64,000 nt of DNA, from IMG/VR virus record IMGVR_UViG_3300035112_000003, positions 1 through 64,000 of that record; one strand, written 5' to 3'. Shown here in pieces: positions 34,625-43,422 of the stretch (the stretch's first letter is position 1; every line of letters starts with the position of its first letter). Origin of the DNA: a virus. Position numbers and translations under genes: made by a program. The notes under the pieces are model-generated. The model worked only from the letters and a program-made list of their open reading frames with translations, ran no database searches and was not told where the DNA came from.

Positions 34625-34647
34625 GCTACAACGTTGTAGCAAATCTA
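34625..34647 (-). promoter_or_regulatory. Minus-strand -7 box with overlapping 16-bp palindrome
   Basis: TAGATTTG (34647-34640) fits the -7 consensus. A perfect palindrome GCTACAACGTTGTAGC (34640-34625) starts at its last base and covers the expected start site, 21 bases before the scaffold ATG. No good -33 is seen. It looks like an operator at a promoter. Confidence 0.5.
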
Positions 34648-34658
34648 TAAAAAAAATA

Positions 34659-35009
34659 TTAATACGGCCTATTCAAAAAGACTAAAACCTTGGTGGCAGC
34701 GGCTGAAGCACCTCCGAATTGTATATACATACAAGGAACTGTTATTTTATACAATCCAGATGCAGACACGGATGTGACCGCTGTTCCAGTTGCAAGATTC
34801 GTGGCTTGAATTGCAGTATAGTTAATACTGGCAAGTGCATTAGGATTTGTTGAACCGGTTATTTCATTCCCGTCATTGCTTCCTGTAATATTGATTGTGC
34901 CCGTTGGTGTAACAAATTGGAAGGTTGCTGTCTCCCACTCTGACAAACAGAGCTTCACCCCATTATTACTATTGAAATCAGCAGTAACATCTAATAATCT
35001 GGCTATCAT
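34659..35009 (-). CDS. Possible head fibre or capsid decoration protein
   Basis: A 116-residue beta-rich protein with Ser/Thr/Asn-rich strands (ATFQFVTPTGTINITGSNDG ... TSVSASGLYKITVPCMYIQFGG). The jelly-roll-like strand pattern and location between portal and scaffold/capsid genes suggest a head fibre or decoration protein. Function not proven. Confidence 0.55.
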   Translation of the reverse strand: MIARLLDVTADFNSNNGVKLCLSEWETATFQFVTPTGTINITGSNDGNEITGSTNPNALASINYTAIQATNLATGTAVTSVSASGLYKITVPCMYIQFGGASAAATKVLVFLNRPY

Positions 35010-35013
35010 ACAG

Positions 35014-35292
35014 TTAATATGTAATTGTTATGAGATCGTTTACTTTCAATACTCCGCTGGTATCCGAATCGAATCTATTTTGGGGCAAAGTAGGAACAAC
35101 TAAAAAGCTATGCCCATAAGTATCGATAGAATCAATTAGCCCCGTTTTTGATGAACTGGATATACTACAAGAATTGCCTACAGAAAGAACCGGCAATACG
35201 CTAAGAGATTCAGCGCCGCTTAAAATCACCCTCACCCCAGTTCCTTTGTATGCCGGTTGAGCTACGGTTACAGTGCAATTAATGGTTGACAT
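35014..35292 (-). CDS. Small virion protein of unknown role
   Basis: A 92-residue beta-type protein (STINCTVTVAQPAYKGTGVRVILSG ... SCSISSSSKTGLID). It lies between the portal and the 116-residue decoration-like protein in a tight run. Probably structural. Confidence 0.5.
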   Translation of the reverse strand: MSTINCTVTVAQPAYKGTGVRVILSGAESLSVLPVLSVGNSCSISSSSKTGLIDSIDTYGHSFLVVPTLPQNRFDSDTSGVLKVNDLITITY

Positions 35293-35302
35293 ATTAAATA
35301 TT

Positions 35303-37744
35303 TTATTGTGGCTGCATTTGTTGTTCTTGCATTTCTTGTTCCTGTGGCTCCCCTTCCTGCTGCGCCTCTGGCCCAGGTTGTTGCTGTTGTTGAGATTGCG
35401 CCATTATATTTTGCATCATAGCTTGTGTCTCTTGCTGCAATGGCAACGTTATCCCCGGAATTGCATAGTTAATCACATTAGATAACCATGACGGCATTGT
35501 GCCGCCTTCAGTAGCCGCCTTAGACGCAAAAGCAAAGCCCCCCCGTACCAGTTCTATTTTTATTTGCTGTAAAGCCTTAAACTCTTCTAGCTCCTTATCT
35601 GCATCTAGTTTATCCTGCTGTAATTGTTTATCTGATTGGGCTTTTAATGCTGCTGCCTGCTGTTGAACTTGCGCGTTTTGTTGGCTTTGTTGCTGTGCAT
35701 TTTCTTGTTCGGCGCGAATCATGCGCTTCATTGAATTCCTGAAATACAAAGAAGCTAGCTTAGTATTTTCTTTGGCAATTCGTTTTAATTTAGCTGGGTC
35801 TAAATAATTGATCAATTGAGGGTTGGCGGCCAGTGCTTGGTTTACCGAATTAGTTAAATCTGCAATCTCAAATTGATCTGGCAGCAATTCAAACTTAGTA
35901 GAAAACTGCCGATCATTTACATCTTCCTCTTTTAGTAAGTGCCTGTAAGTTTTAGCGCCAAAACGAACTGAATTATTCAACAAACAGGCCACTTTCTTCG
36001 CCGTTTCTTCCATTATGTACTTATAGGCATCATACATGTAATCAGTAGCAAATGCCGCTGTTTGCTGTGACGCTTGCACATTCTCAGAAGTGACCCTTGG
36101 TTGAACTGCTTGTGTAATAAGGTTCGGGTCTTCCCCTAATTGATCTTTTAAAACACGGTATTGGAAGTCATATTGCGCGATAAGCCCTTGCATAGCTCCA
36201 ACAAATCCGGCGTTTTGCAATTCCTGAATAGGAACAGGTAATGGATTGCCTTCTGCATCCCTGCCCCGATAATACAATCTACCAGTTTGCTCGTATACTT
36301 TTTGAACATTAATTGGGCTTGTTCCATCGGCAGCCAATCCTAAATCAACTTCATTAATCGCATCTATATTAATAGCTGCACCGGGCGGTATCATGGTAGC
36401 TATAACTTGCTGCATCTTTAAGATGATAACAATCATAGCCTCAATTGGCTGTTCTATTTTTTCAGGTAATGCGATATTTCGCATATCCTGATTTTGATAC
36501 ATGTAAAGACTGATTGGGAATTCCACATCACCTGATTCTTTCGGGTCTTGTGGTCGTATCATATTATTATCCAATCCCCATTCCAGCATCTTTTGAGCAT
36601 ACCGAACGTAAACCCCTTTATATAAATTCCACTTGTCTTTCTTTACAAACTCCTGGTTGTCGCCAACACTATTCGGCGCTTGCTGCCTGCGCTCAATAAT
36701 AGTACTCTGGTTTTGCTTAGTAACCGTCATCAGGTACCCATCTTCATCCACCGACTTAATCCAGAAGTAGATGCACTCTACGTTCCATTCGTCGTAAGGT
36801 CGAATATAAGCCAGCAACCAATCATAATTCCATGTGAGCTTATCGAAGCGTTGATATTCCTGTGATGTTTGGGCAATTAAAAACAAGTCTTCCTCTGATA
36901 ATGTGCCACCAAACTCCTTCCCATACTTACGCCTTATCTCAGATATTTTAAGAGATTTGACAAAGCCACGCATGGCCGTATCTCTCATATCATCATATTC
37001 AGAATATGAGTATAAAGAATTTAATGGCTTCACCCATTCTACATGCACTACACCATATTCATCCATCCATACGTAAGTAGAAACCAACCCGCATTCTATA
37101 GAATCATGAAGTATCTTTTTCTTTAAAACATCGAAAAATCCCTGCGACTGAAGAATATCATTCGTACCTATTTCGTATTTTATCTCTTCTGGCAACCGCT
37201 GCCCAGCAATTGCCCATTCTTCCAGATCATCTTTATCTTCTGCTACAAATTGATCAGGGCTGATCATTGGTACTCCCGACTGCTGCTGAAGCTCTTCTAA
37301 CTGCTTACGATTATAAAGCACAAATTCAGCTTGCTCATATTGATCTTGTTTATCTTTAACAGATATTGGATCAACTGCCGTTACCTGCACTTTCTCTATC
37401 CGCTGCATCCACCTGCCTACTAACCCAGTAATAATCCGGTTAACCAGCATGGGAGCGCTGTACTTCAAATTTGCGTAGTTAACTTTCCCATTAAAGTTCA
37501 GAAGATCAGCAAATTTCGCATATATATTAATCTTTCCTGATGACCACAATATATTGGTTTTGAACCTATCGTTCCTAAGGAAACTATAACCATTACTAAC
37601 GCCTGCCGAATATTTCTGCTCTATATCCAGTGCTAATTGTTTCCCATATTTAGGGTCAAGTTTATCCTTGACATTCTTTGTGAGAAGAAAATCTTTATAT
37701 GATTGCCCGGAAATTCCTATGCTTTGTGACTGATTTTCAGACAT
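35303..37744 (-). CDS. Portal protein, crAss-like
   Basis: An 813-residue protein with a large alpha-helical core and a C-terminal Gln-rich tail (about residues 690-813). Segments such as YANLKYSAPMLVNRIITGLVGRW and GLVSTYVWMDEYGVVHVEWV fit the portal clip/wing regions of crAss-like phages. Order is TerL, portal, small beta proteins, scaffold, capsid. A promoter lies immediately upstream. The portal forms the DNA entry ring and motor docking site. Confidence 0.75.
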   Translation of the reverse strand: MSENQSQSIGISGQSYKDFLLTKNVKDKLDPKYGKQLALDIEQKYSAGVSNGYSFLRNDRFKTNILWSSGKINIYAKFADLLNFNGKVNYANLKYSAPMLVNRIITGLVGRWMQRIEKVQVTAVDPISVKDKQDQYEQAEFVLYNRKQLEELQQQSGVPMISPDQFVAEDKDDLEEWAIAGQRLPEEIKYEIGTNDILQSQGFFDVLKKKILHDSIECGLVSTYVWMDEYGVVHVEWVKPLNSLYSYSEYDDMRDTAMRGFVKSLKISEIRRKYGKEFGGTLSEEDLFLIAQTSQEYQRFDKLTWNYDWLLAYIRPYDEWNVECIYFWIKSVDEDGYLMTVTKQNQSTIIERRQQAPNSVGDNQEFVKKDKWNLYKGVYVRYAQKMLEWGLDNNMIRPQDPKESGDVEFPISLYMYQNQDMRNIALPEKIEQPIEAMIVIILKMQQVIATMIPPGAAINIDAINEVDLGLAADGTSPINVQKVYEQTGRLYYRGRDAEGNPLPVPIQELQNAGFVGAMQGLIAQYDFQYRVLKDQLGEDPNLITQAVQPRVTSENVQASQQTAAFATDYMYDAYKYIMEETAKKVACLLNNSVRFGAKTYRHLLKEEDVNDRQFSTKFELLPDQFEIADLTNSVNQALAANPQLINYLDPAKLKRIAKENTKLASLYFRNSMKRMIRAEQENAQQQSQQNAQVQQQAAALKAQSDKQLQQDKLDADKELEEFKALQQIKIELVRGGFAFASKAATEGGTMPSWLSNVINYAIPGITLPLQQETQAMMQNIMAQSQQQQQPGPEAQQEGEPQEQEMQEQQMQPQ

Positions 37745-37761
37745 TTTTAGAGAAAGTTAAT

Positions 37762-37793
37762 CAAATGTAAGAATTTTTTAATTGACCTACAAC
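37762..37793 (-). promoter_or_regulatory. Promoter before the portal gene
   Basis: On the minus strand a -33 GTTG (37793-37790), a 20-bp spacer and -7 TACATTTG (37769-37762). The start is predicted near 37755, 11 bases before the portal ATG. It lies between the TerL stop and the portal gene, so the capsid genes can be transcribed apart from terminase. Confidence 0.65.
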
Positions 37794-37800
37794 GATTTAG

Positions 37801-39873
37801 CTAATTGACCGAAAAATTTTGATTATTTGTGTTAACATAACTGCGAACCAGCGGCTCAGAAGGCGGCTTTGGCTTCCGGATCGGCTCCATCAAACACACC
37901 AAAAGCATTAAAAATGATACCACTGTATCGTAAGCCGTACGATCGTACGGGTCAAAAACCTTAGCATTTTGCAATAACTCTTCAAAATCTATCAGTTCAC
38001 AATAGTTCTCAAAGTAGGCTATGCCACAATCCAGTTGTTTGGTCAAGCTAAATGGAGTAGTGGGGAACCCTTTGAACCGGTCTGCATTCTCCCGCTTAGT
38101 TGGATCAATGGTACTTAATGGATAAGTTCCTAAATATCCGACCTTCCCTCTATCCCTGAAATATGACAGATAATCATCGCTATTGTGTTCGTACCATATT
38201 TTGAACCCAAAATATTCTCCGGCCAGCATTACCTGTTCATGAAGCGTTTCTTTAACCGCTGGCCGCCCATATAGATGGCCAATAGCTTTACCTGTGTTAT
38301 GAGGATTTAGCATATCCGGCCTTAACCCAATCCATGCAGATGCTTTTGATCCATACTTTCTACCGCCCTGGCTATTGGAATATCCATCAACAGCTATAGC
38401 GCCTATTTCAACTCGATCTGGATACCTAAGTTTATTTTCATATTTAAACTTGTTTTCCTGACCTTTTTCAGGGAATGCAGTAATTGTCCAATGGAAATTC
38501 TTTTCGCTTTCCTGAATATCCCTCCATCTTACTACCTGATCTAAATCTCTATAGAAAATTATTTTACGCTTGTAAATTGGACTCTCTTCAAGTTCTTTAA
38601 GCCGCCTGTTTATATTGAAAGAATTGAATGCGCAATTAGTGTTGGCAGCTTCAAACATTTCGTCTACGGTACAGGGATTCATACGAATTTCTTCTTCCAA
38701 TAAATCTCCCGTTAATCCCTCTCTTCTTTTTACCATCACATATTGTCGCGCACCCATTTTAATATCTTCTTCAGTGAGTTCGGATACTACTACACCTGTG
38801 ATTGGGTCTTTCTTAACCCACTTATCTACTAGGTACTGGAATTGTTCATGGGTTGGCTCTCCAATAACCGACATTCCATGCCGATCAATAAATCCTTCAT
38901 ATCCATCATAAGCAGCAGAGAAATATGTAACAAACCTGTTTGGTGTTGGCCTATTAGGATATTTGAATTGATTGGCTCCATCCCATGATTTCTTAAATGC
39001 CGCGCCGCCGCCTTTTGTCATCTCGTTTACGGTGGATGGTGCCTCACAAAATCCTACACGCTTTGCGCCTTTAATCATAGTCTTACTGACTATTGAAATG
39101 AATTTAGCGAAATCAACTTCTGTCGGCCATTTACCTCCTTCATCTGCAAGGATTCTCGTCATCCTACCCCGATCGTAGGCATTTAATACGGGTGCCCTAT
39201 AATTTATTTTTGATTTCTGCCCACCATCTGTAGCCTCTCCATTCTTTAACCTAGCAGCAAAAACTAGTTCTGTTACACTATCTGCCCTGTTTAGCTGTCT
39301 GGGTTTTAAGAAAATTGGCAATTGATTGTAGCCATTGCGAACCATGTCAGTGAACGTATCTCTACTATCCACATTGGTTTTACTAACTAAGCCACAATTG
39401 CTATTAGTAAAAAATATACACTCGTAAACAAGATTTGATGTCGCCTGAGACGACGCCCCCTCACGCCTTTTTTTACCACGGAAAACACCTAAACACCATA
39501 GTACATTTTCCCAATGATTTAAAAACAAAAAATACCGACGATCCGTATCGCGGTATTCTGGGTAAATATCATCTTCAAGTTTCCACCAATTTAAATAAAA
39601 GTAATTTTTACCGGTTATGAAAGTAGGGGAACCATTATTGAAAAACCAATACCCTTCTCTGCACTTTATTACTTCTTCTCTGGCAAATTGCTCTTGTTCG
39701 GGTGTCAATAAAGCATTCCCATCATCATCATATTCTATCCTGTTAAAGAATGATGGCAATTCCCTGCGTTTCCATACTTGCGCCTGGTTCTCTTTCCCCC
39801 ATCCGGCCATTAACGTCTCCAACGGATTATCGGGAGTATACGTTAACGACCCATAGACATCTACATATAACAT
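37801..39873 (-). CDS. Large terminase subunit
   Basis: A 690-residue protein. The N-terminal WFFNNGSPTFITGKNYFYLNWW motif (76-97) is characteristic of crAss-like TerL proteins. The ATPase region has a variant P-loop, GKKRREGASS (133-142), and a Walker B strand TRILADEGGK (239-248, Asp-Glu at 244-245). The C-terminal nuclease starts around AIAVDGYSNSQGG. Packages DNA into the procapsid through the portal. Its ATG overlaps the stop of the previous gene by one base. Confidence 0.85.
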   Translation of the reverse strand: MLYVDVYGSLTYTPDNPLETLMAGWGKENQAQVWKRRELPSFFNRIEYDDDGNALLTPEQEQFAREEVIKCREGYWFFNNGSPTFITGKNYFYLNWWKLEDDIYPEYRDTDRRYFLFLNHWENVLWCLGVFRGKKRREGASSQATSNLVYECIFFTNSNCGLVSKTNVDSRDTFTDMVRNGYNQLPIFLKPRQLNRADSVTELVFAARLKNGEATDGGQKSKINYRAPVLNAYDRGRMTRILADEGGKWPTEVDFAKFISIVSKTMIKGAKRVGFCEAPSTVNEMTKGGGAAFKKSWDGANQFKYPNRPTPNRFVTYFSAAYDGYEGFIDRHGMSVIGEPTHEQFQYLVDKWVKKDPITGVVVSELTEEDIKMGARQYVMVKRREGLTGDLLEEEIRMNPCTVDEMFEAANTNCAFNSFNINRRLKELEESPIYKRKIIFYRDLDQVVRWRDIQESEKNFHWTITAFPEKGQENKFKYENKLRYPDRVEIGAIAVDGYSNSQGGRKYGSKASAWIGLRPDMLNPHNTGKAIGHLYGRPAVKETLHEQVMLAGEYFGFKIWYEHNSDDYLSYFRDRGKVGYLGTYPLSTIDPTKRENADRFKGFPTTPFSLTKQLDCGIAYFENYCELIDFEELLQNAKVFDPYDRTAYDTVVSFLMLLVCLMEPIRKPKPPSEPLVRSYVNTNNQNFSVN

Positions 39874-40205
39874 TAGTCTCTTTTTGTTGCTACGGTTTCT
39901 ATAAATGGTTTACGAGCTACGTCTTTATCTTCATCCCCTGTAATGCCCGCTATTGTTCCAAGTACTTTTGCTGAACTTGCAACGGTTTCACTCTTTTCCA
40001 ATAATTTGAAAATACGATCGAAGCTCTTGTCTTTTGGATCATCTAGGTTTATGCTCTTCAAAGAGTTGTCATTAAGCATATCCCCCATCTCGTTCATCTT
40101 TCTATTCAAAGCATAATACAACTTAGCTGATCCGTTTTGTTCATAAACGGACAACCTATCTTCTAGTACTTTTATCTTCTTTTCTAATTCTTTTTCATCA
40201 GGCAT
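39873..40205 (-). CDS. Coiled-coil protein upstream of TerL (possible small terminase)
   Basis: A 110-residue helical protein (KELEKKIKVLEDRLSVYEQN), overlapping the TerL start by one base. Small terminase subunits are often encoded here and are helical. No clear DNA-binding motif is visible, so this remains a positional guess. Confidence 0.5.
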   Translation of the reverse strand: MPDEKELEKKIKVLEDRLSVYEQNGSAKLYYALNRKMNEMGDMLNDNSLKSINLDDPKDKSFDRIFKLLEKSETVASSAKVLGTIAGITGDEDKDVARKPFIETVATKRD

Positions 40206-40211
40206 GTGTCA

Positions 40212-40454
40212 TTAATTTAATATTTGTTCAGCAGGAACTACTGGTAAATCTTCAGCGCTACAAGTGCATGGTCTTAAAACAAATGTGCTAACATATGAAA
40301 ATCCTTCTTCGGCTGTATCGTCTTCCACTGGAAAATCAACACATTCGGATTGTTCAAAGCAGACAGTGATATACGTTTCATCTCCATGAGGCATAACTAC
40401 TGTCATGTCATCTGGTAGATCGGCAATTAGTTCTTTTAATTCAGCTATTGACAT
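40212..40454 (-). CDS. Hypothetical acidic protein
   Basis: An 80-residue acidic protein with a CTC motif near the C-terminus. The N-terminal MSIAELKELIADLPDDMTVVM resembles small phage proteins of unknown function. It overlaps the upstream gene by 10 bases. Confidence 0.5.
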   Translation of the reverse strand: MSIAELKELIADLPDDMTVVMPHGDETYITVCFEQSECVDFPVEDDTAEEGFSYVSTFVLRPCTCSAEDLPVVPAEQILN

Positions 40455-41140
40455 ATATATTCTTTTAAAGGCTTAGCGTCTGTTTTTGACAACCCCACAA
40501 GTATTTGCCCATTATTGACTTTTTTAGTCAGCCCATGATCTATTGCGATTACTTCTGGCTCCCGGCTGGTTCGTTCGTCTCCATTTGGGCGGCACCTTAT
40601 TAATCGGCTTTCTTGCCCCGTGTTGGGTTCTCTAAATACAATTTCATAATCACATGCTTTTAGTGTTCTTACTACTTGGCCTGCGTATTCACCAGTTTGC
40701 ATATAGAGAGTATCCTTCAATAAAGTAGGTTCTATCCCATGAATTGGGCCGGGATAAGGGGCAAATACTCTCAATCCAAAATCAAACGTATTAGATGGCT
40801 GCCATTCTCCATCAGGCTCCTTCCATGCAAAGCAATCTTCTTCTGGAACTGAAAAGAATTTAATATCACTTGCTATTTCTTTACCGCTTAATTGGCCATG
40901 ATTTAAAACTTCAAATTCTGGCCTTGTACCATTGTGATGGAATAGCATTATAGCGCCTTTCGGAATGCCTTCCCCACTAACTACTGTACCTTGTATAGGT
41001 TGTGTTTCGCGACAATTAAAATTTTCGTACCGGCGCTCAATCCTAATGGTAACACCGTGAGAGAATGTATGGTGATTCTTTTCTTCTGTCCATACCTTAA
41101 TTAATATTCTGTTTTCTACATTTTTTAATTCTGTCTGCAT
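40445..41140 (-). CDS. Hypothetical packaging-region protein
   Basis: A 231-residue protein, beta-rich, with a possible GroES-like barrel feel (RILIKVWTEEK ... QGTVVSGEGIPKGAIMLFHHNGT; KKVNNGQILVGLS), but no confident match. It overlaps the upstream endonuclease by 44 bases, as expected if the endonuclease inserted near its start. Function unknown. Confidence 0.5.
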   Translation of the reverse strand: MQTELKNVENRILIKVWTEEKNHHTFSHGVTIRIERRYENFNCRETQPIQGTVVSGEGIPKGAIMLFHHNGTRPEFEVLNHGQLSGKEIASDIKFFSVPEEDCFAWKEPDGEWQPSNTFDFGLRVFAPYPGPIHGIEPTLLKDTLYMQTGEYAGQVVRTLKACDYEIVFREPNTGQESRLIRCRPNGDERTSREPEVIAIDHGLTKKVNNGQILVGLSKTDAKPLKEYICQ

Positions 41141-41738
41141 ATCTTTTTACTATTGGCGTGTTTAATGCTTGTTCCTTAGTCCAGCCGCGTTGGAGCCTAC
41201 ACTTTAATGTATTGTAATCCATTTTATATTGTCGCGCCCATTCTATGAAACATTTGCTTTCTCCATTATATTCCATTATAATATTGTTTCTTTTATTTCT
41301 ACTTTGTTGAGTCTTAGTAGCCCACCTAAAATTAGATGGGCCATAATTCCCATTGTTGTCAGGAAACCGATCTAACGTTAGGCTCTCACTATACCCAACC
41401 TTCACATCCTCATAAAAGTTTTTGAAATCATGCCAGCGATCAAACACAATTATCCCTCGTCCTCCATAATTTTTATATGATCGGCTATTTTTATTATAGC
41501 ATCTGGTCATCATACTTGACCAGATTTTATATAATCTAGTTTTAGTACGACCATCCTTTGCCAAAATACACCCGCATGATTTCGTATCTCCGTTTAATAA
41601 ATATTTCGCCATTTTCTCTGCTTCTATACCACAATCGCATTTAACCCACCAAAATGCCCTTTTATTCTCTGTCCGAGAATATTTAATCACTAATAGTTTC
41701 CCAAATCTTTTCCCAGTTAAGTTTATTTGCCTACCCAT
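41097..41738 (-). CDS. Homing endonuclease, zinc-binding AP2/HNH type
   Basis: A 213-residue protein from the ATG at 41738; the longer frame from 41798 would start inside a strong RNA hairpin. It shares the layout of the gene at 6997: N-terminal zinc cluster (WWVKCDCG ... TKSCGC), LYKIWSSMMTRCYN ... YKNYGGRGIIVFDRW, and a C-terminal IMEYNGESKCFIEWARQY DNA-binding segment. Free-standing, with its own leader. Confidence 0.75.
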   Translation of the reverse strand: MGRQINLTGKRFGKLLVIKYSRTENKRAFWWVKCDCGIEAEKMAKYLLNGDTKSCGCILAKDGRTKTRLYKIWSSMMTRCYNKNSRSYKNYGGRGIIVFDRWHDFKNFYEDVKVGYSESLTLDRFPDNNGNYGPSNFRWATKTQQSRNKRNNIIMEYNGESKCFIEWARQYKMDYNTLKCRLQRGWTKEQALNTPIVKRYADRIKKCRKQNIN

Positions 41739-41748
41739 ATAAAAAATT

Positions 41749-41857
41749 AACTCCAACAACAGATGGCCGTCACGTCCCTCAATGAAGAGAAAGTGCATCT
41801 GTGTCGGAGTTTATTTTTAATATTTTAATCAGGCTAACCATTAAAGAACGTCACGGC
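41749..41857 (-). promoter_or_regulatory. Structured RNA leader/terminator with interleaved stems
   Basis: On the minus strand, arm A (41811-41796) pairs with 41765-41749 to give a 16-bp stem with one bulge and one G-U pair, followed by TTAATTTTTT, a strong terminator. Arm B (41857-41848, GCCGTGACGT) pairs 9 of 10 with ACGTGACGGC (41775-41766), whose 3' arm lies in the loop of A. The stems interleave, so they exclude each other or make a pseudoknot. The region has no gene. Confidence 0.6.
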
Positions 41858-41861
41858 ATAC

Positions 41862-41869
41862 CAAATATA
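41862..41869 (-). promoter_or_regulatory. Isolated -7 box before the structured leader
   Basis: TATATTTG on the minus strand, with no acceptable -33 at 19-20 bp. It could start a leader of about 115 bases ahead of the endonuclease gene. Weak on its own. Confidence 0.35.
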
Positions 41870-41892
41870 ATAATTTGTTTGCTAAATCGTTT

Positions 41893-42129
41893 TTAATTAT
41901 TTTTTTTAGGAGTCCACCAATCCGAACAATATGTTTCAGGGTTTTCTACTGGTATTTCCCCACTTCCATTATTCCACTTACGATAGTATTCGTTCTCACA
42001 ATCCTTCCCGTCCCAGTATAGGCAGTTCGAGCAGCTAGACCCTGGACTAGTTACCTTCATTCCCGGTTTATGATCAGGTGGATATTCAATTGGGCCTTTT
42101 GATTTAGATGTTTTTATTTTCGTTGCCAT
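41893..42129 (-). CDS. Small Cys-rich protein
   Basis: A 78-residue protein with four Cys (SCSNCLYWDGKDC ... YCSDWW) that may bind zinc or iron, like small high-potential-type or zinc-binding phage proteins. It follows the Tat-like gene and overlaps it by 26 bases. No sure family. Confidence 0.5.
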   Translation of the reverse strand: MATKIKTSKSKGPIEYPPDHKPGMKVTSPGSSCSNCLYWDGKDCENEYYRKWNNGSGEIPVENPETYCSDWWTPKKNN

Positions 42130-42388
42130 TTGATTTTAGTTTATCGAAGTATTCTAATTGAGATTTGTTCCATGTATTCTGAAATTGATCAGCAGTTAAT
42201 CCCCGGCTCGTGTTGCCATACTTTTCAATCAGTTTTGACATATAATCAGGCACTACAAAATTCAAATCTTTGAATAAACTGGTTGTTGCCCCCTTCGCCA
42301 CCATTGGTGGCTTAAAATTTATCTCTGCTAATATCTTTGGAGCAGCAGCTAATCCCAGAATACTTTTTATAAGAGAACGTCTATTCAT
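42104..42388 (-). CDS. Small protein with Tat-like leader
   Basis: A 94-residue protein. MNRRSLIKSILGLAAAPKILA is a twin-arginine-like leader: an RR pair, then SLIK, a short hydrophobic core and an Ala-rich end. The rest is helical (FVVPDYMSKLIEKYGN). Only one gene in the window shows such a leader. It could be exported folded or simply carry an RR helix. It overlaps the upstream gene by eight bases. Confidence 0.5.
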   Translation of the reverse strand: MNRRSLIKSILGLAAAPKILAEINFKPPMVAKGATTSLFKDLNFVVPDYMSKLIEKYGNTSRGLTADQFQNTWNKSQLEYFDKLKSNGNENKNI

Positions 42389-42590
42389 GATTTATTTTTT
42401 TAATTGACCCACCTCCAAAGATGCTATTACCGAAGAATAAATGACATTCTTTGTCTGGGTATCTTTCTTCTGCTATTCTCTGTACCTTCTTTTGAGCATC
42501 TTCAATGTTCATGAAAACATTTTCCTTAAATACAATTTCTCCATTTATTGATATGGATATTTCCGTATGAAATGGTTTATTGTAGTCCAT
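42381..42590 (-). CDS. Hypothetical protein
   Basis: A 69-residue protein, beta then alpha (TEISISINGEIVFKENVFMNIEDAQKKVQRIAEERYP). Small alpha-beta phage protein of no known family. Confidence 0.5.
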   Translation of the reverse strand: MDYNKPFHTEISISINGEIVFKENVFMNIEDAQKKVQRIAEERYPDKECHLFFGNSIFGGGSIKKINHE

Positions 42591-42606
42591 AATTAAATTT
42601 ACTTAT

Positions 42607-43416
42607 TTATTGGTTAAATAATAGCTCTGTGTAATATTCGAGCGCCCGTTGAGTAAGAAAATCATAGAACCCCGGCCCACTACCTATTACATTTGGTATG
42701 GAGTTGCAGACTTCCAAAACACGCGGTATTTTGAGCCCCTCTGCCACTTGAAAAATAGAACTCTGTGACCCCAGATAGACTTTGCAATTATAAAGAGCGG
42801 TTGCAATTTCTAAATAGTCAGCAGCTTCCAGCCTTGGAACATCCAACTTGTTTTGTTTACAGAATACCTCATGCTCGTTTGGCAATCCCACAAACATTAC
42901 TTTATCCCCGTATTGCTTCAGAAAATTATAGCTTACTAGCATGTTATTGTACCGCTCTGTACGGTTGATAAGGATTTTACCGATTACCCGCTGATCTATC
43001 TTGTAGGGAATATTCAGCCACTCTTTTGATAAGTCACATGCCATATCGGGCCAGATGTACATGGGCCAGCGATTGATTGCCCCCCCGGGTAAAGTTGTGG
43101 GATTTTCCCTTATCAAATCCATATTAAAATCAATTCGTTCTCCGCTCCATTCCCTGAAATCTTCAATATAATCTTGTGCTAATAGTAAAGGACGCAAAAC
43201 TGAAAATAGCGCGGGATTCATCATTACGGGCTCCCCTTCTTCATTAAAGATAGAATATTTTGCCCCAAGATAAGCACCCGCCACACCGTATGGCTGGTTA
43301 ACTCGTTGATATATAACCCATTTGCAGTCGTTATATTTTGAAACTTGCTTCAATCCAGGTAGAATCGAAAGAAGGTCGCCCGCGGGGAAAGTGTGAAGGA
43401 GAGTAACTATTTTCAT
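42607..43416 (-). CDS. Glycosyltransferase, GT-B/heptosyltransferase-like
   Basis: A 269-residue protein with the GT9-like layout: MKIVTLLHTFPAGDLLSILPGLKQVSKY at the N-terminus and a C-terminal nucleotide-sugar half with VMFVGLPNEHEVFC, the AADYLEIATALYNCKVYLGSQSSIFQVAEGL segment and IPRVLEV. It transfers a sugar from a nucleotide donor; acceptor unknown. The family assignment is by overall pattern. It shares the C-terminal motif type with the gene at 46741. Confidence 0.7.
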   Translation of the reverse strand: MKIVTLLHTFPAGDLLSILPGLKQVSKYNDCKWVIYQRVNQPYGVAGAYLGAKYSIFNEEGEPVMMNPALFSVLRPLLLAQDYIEDFREWSGERIDFNMDLIRENPTTLPGGAINRWPMYIWPDMACDLSKEWLNIPYKIDQRVIGKILINRTERYNNMLVSYNFLKQYGDKVMFVGLPNEHEVFCKQNKLDVPRLEAADYLEIATALYNCKVYLGSQSSIFQVAEGLKIPRVLEVCNSIPNVIGSGPGFYDFLTQRALEYYTELLFNQ

Positions 43417-43422
43417 TTTAGC

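Noticed and set aside
41097-41811. Group I intron around the homing endonuclease
   Set aside because: The flanking stems do not build a P3-P7 core that I can see, and the neighbouring genes are complete without splicing.
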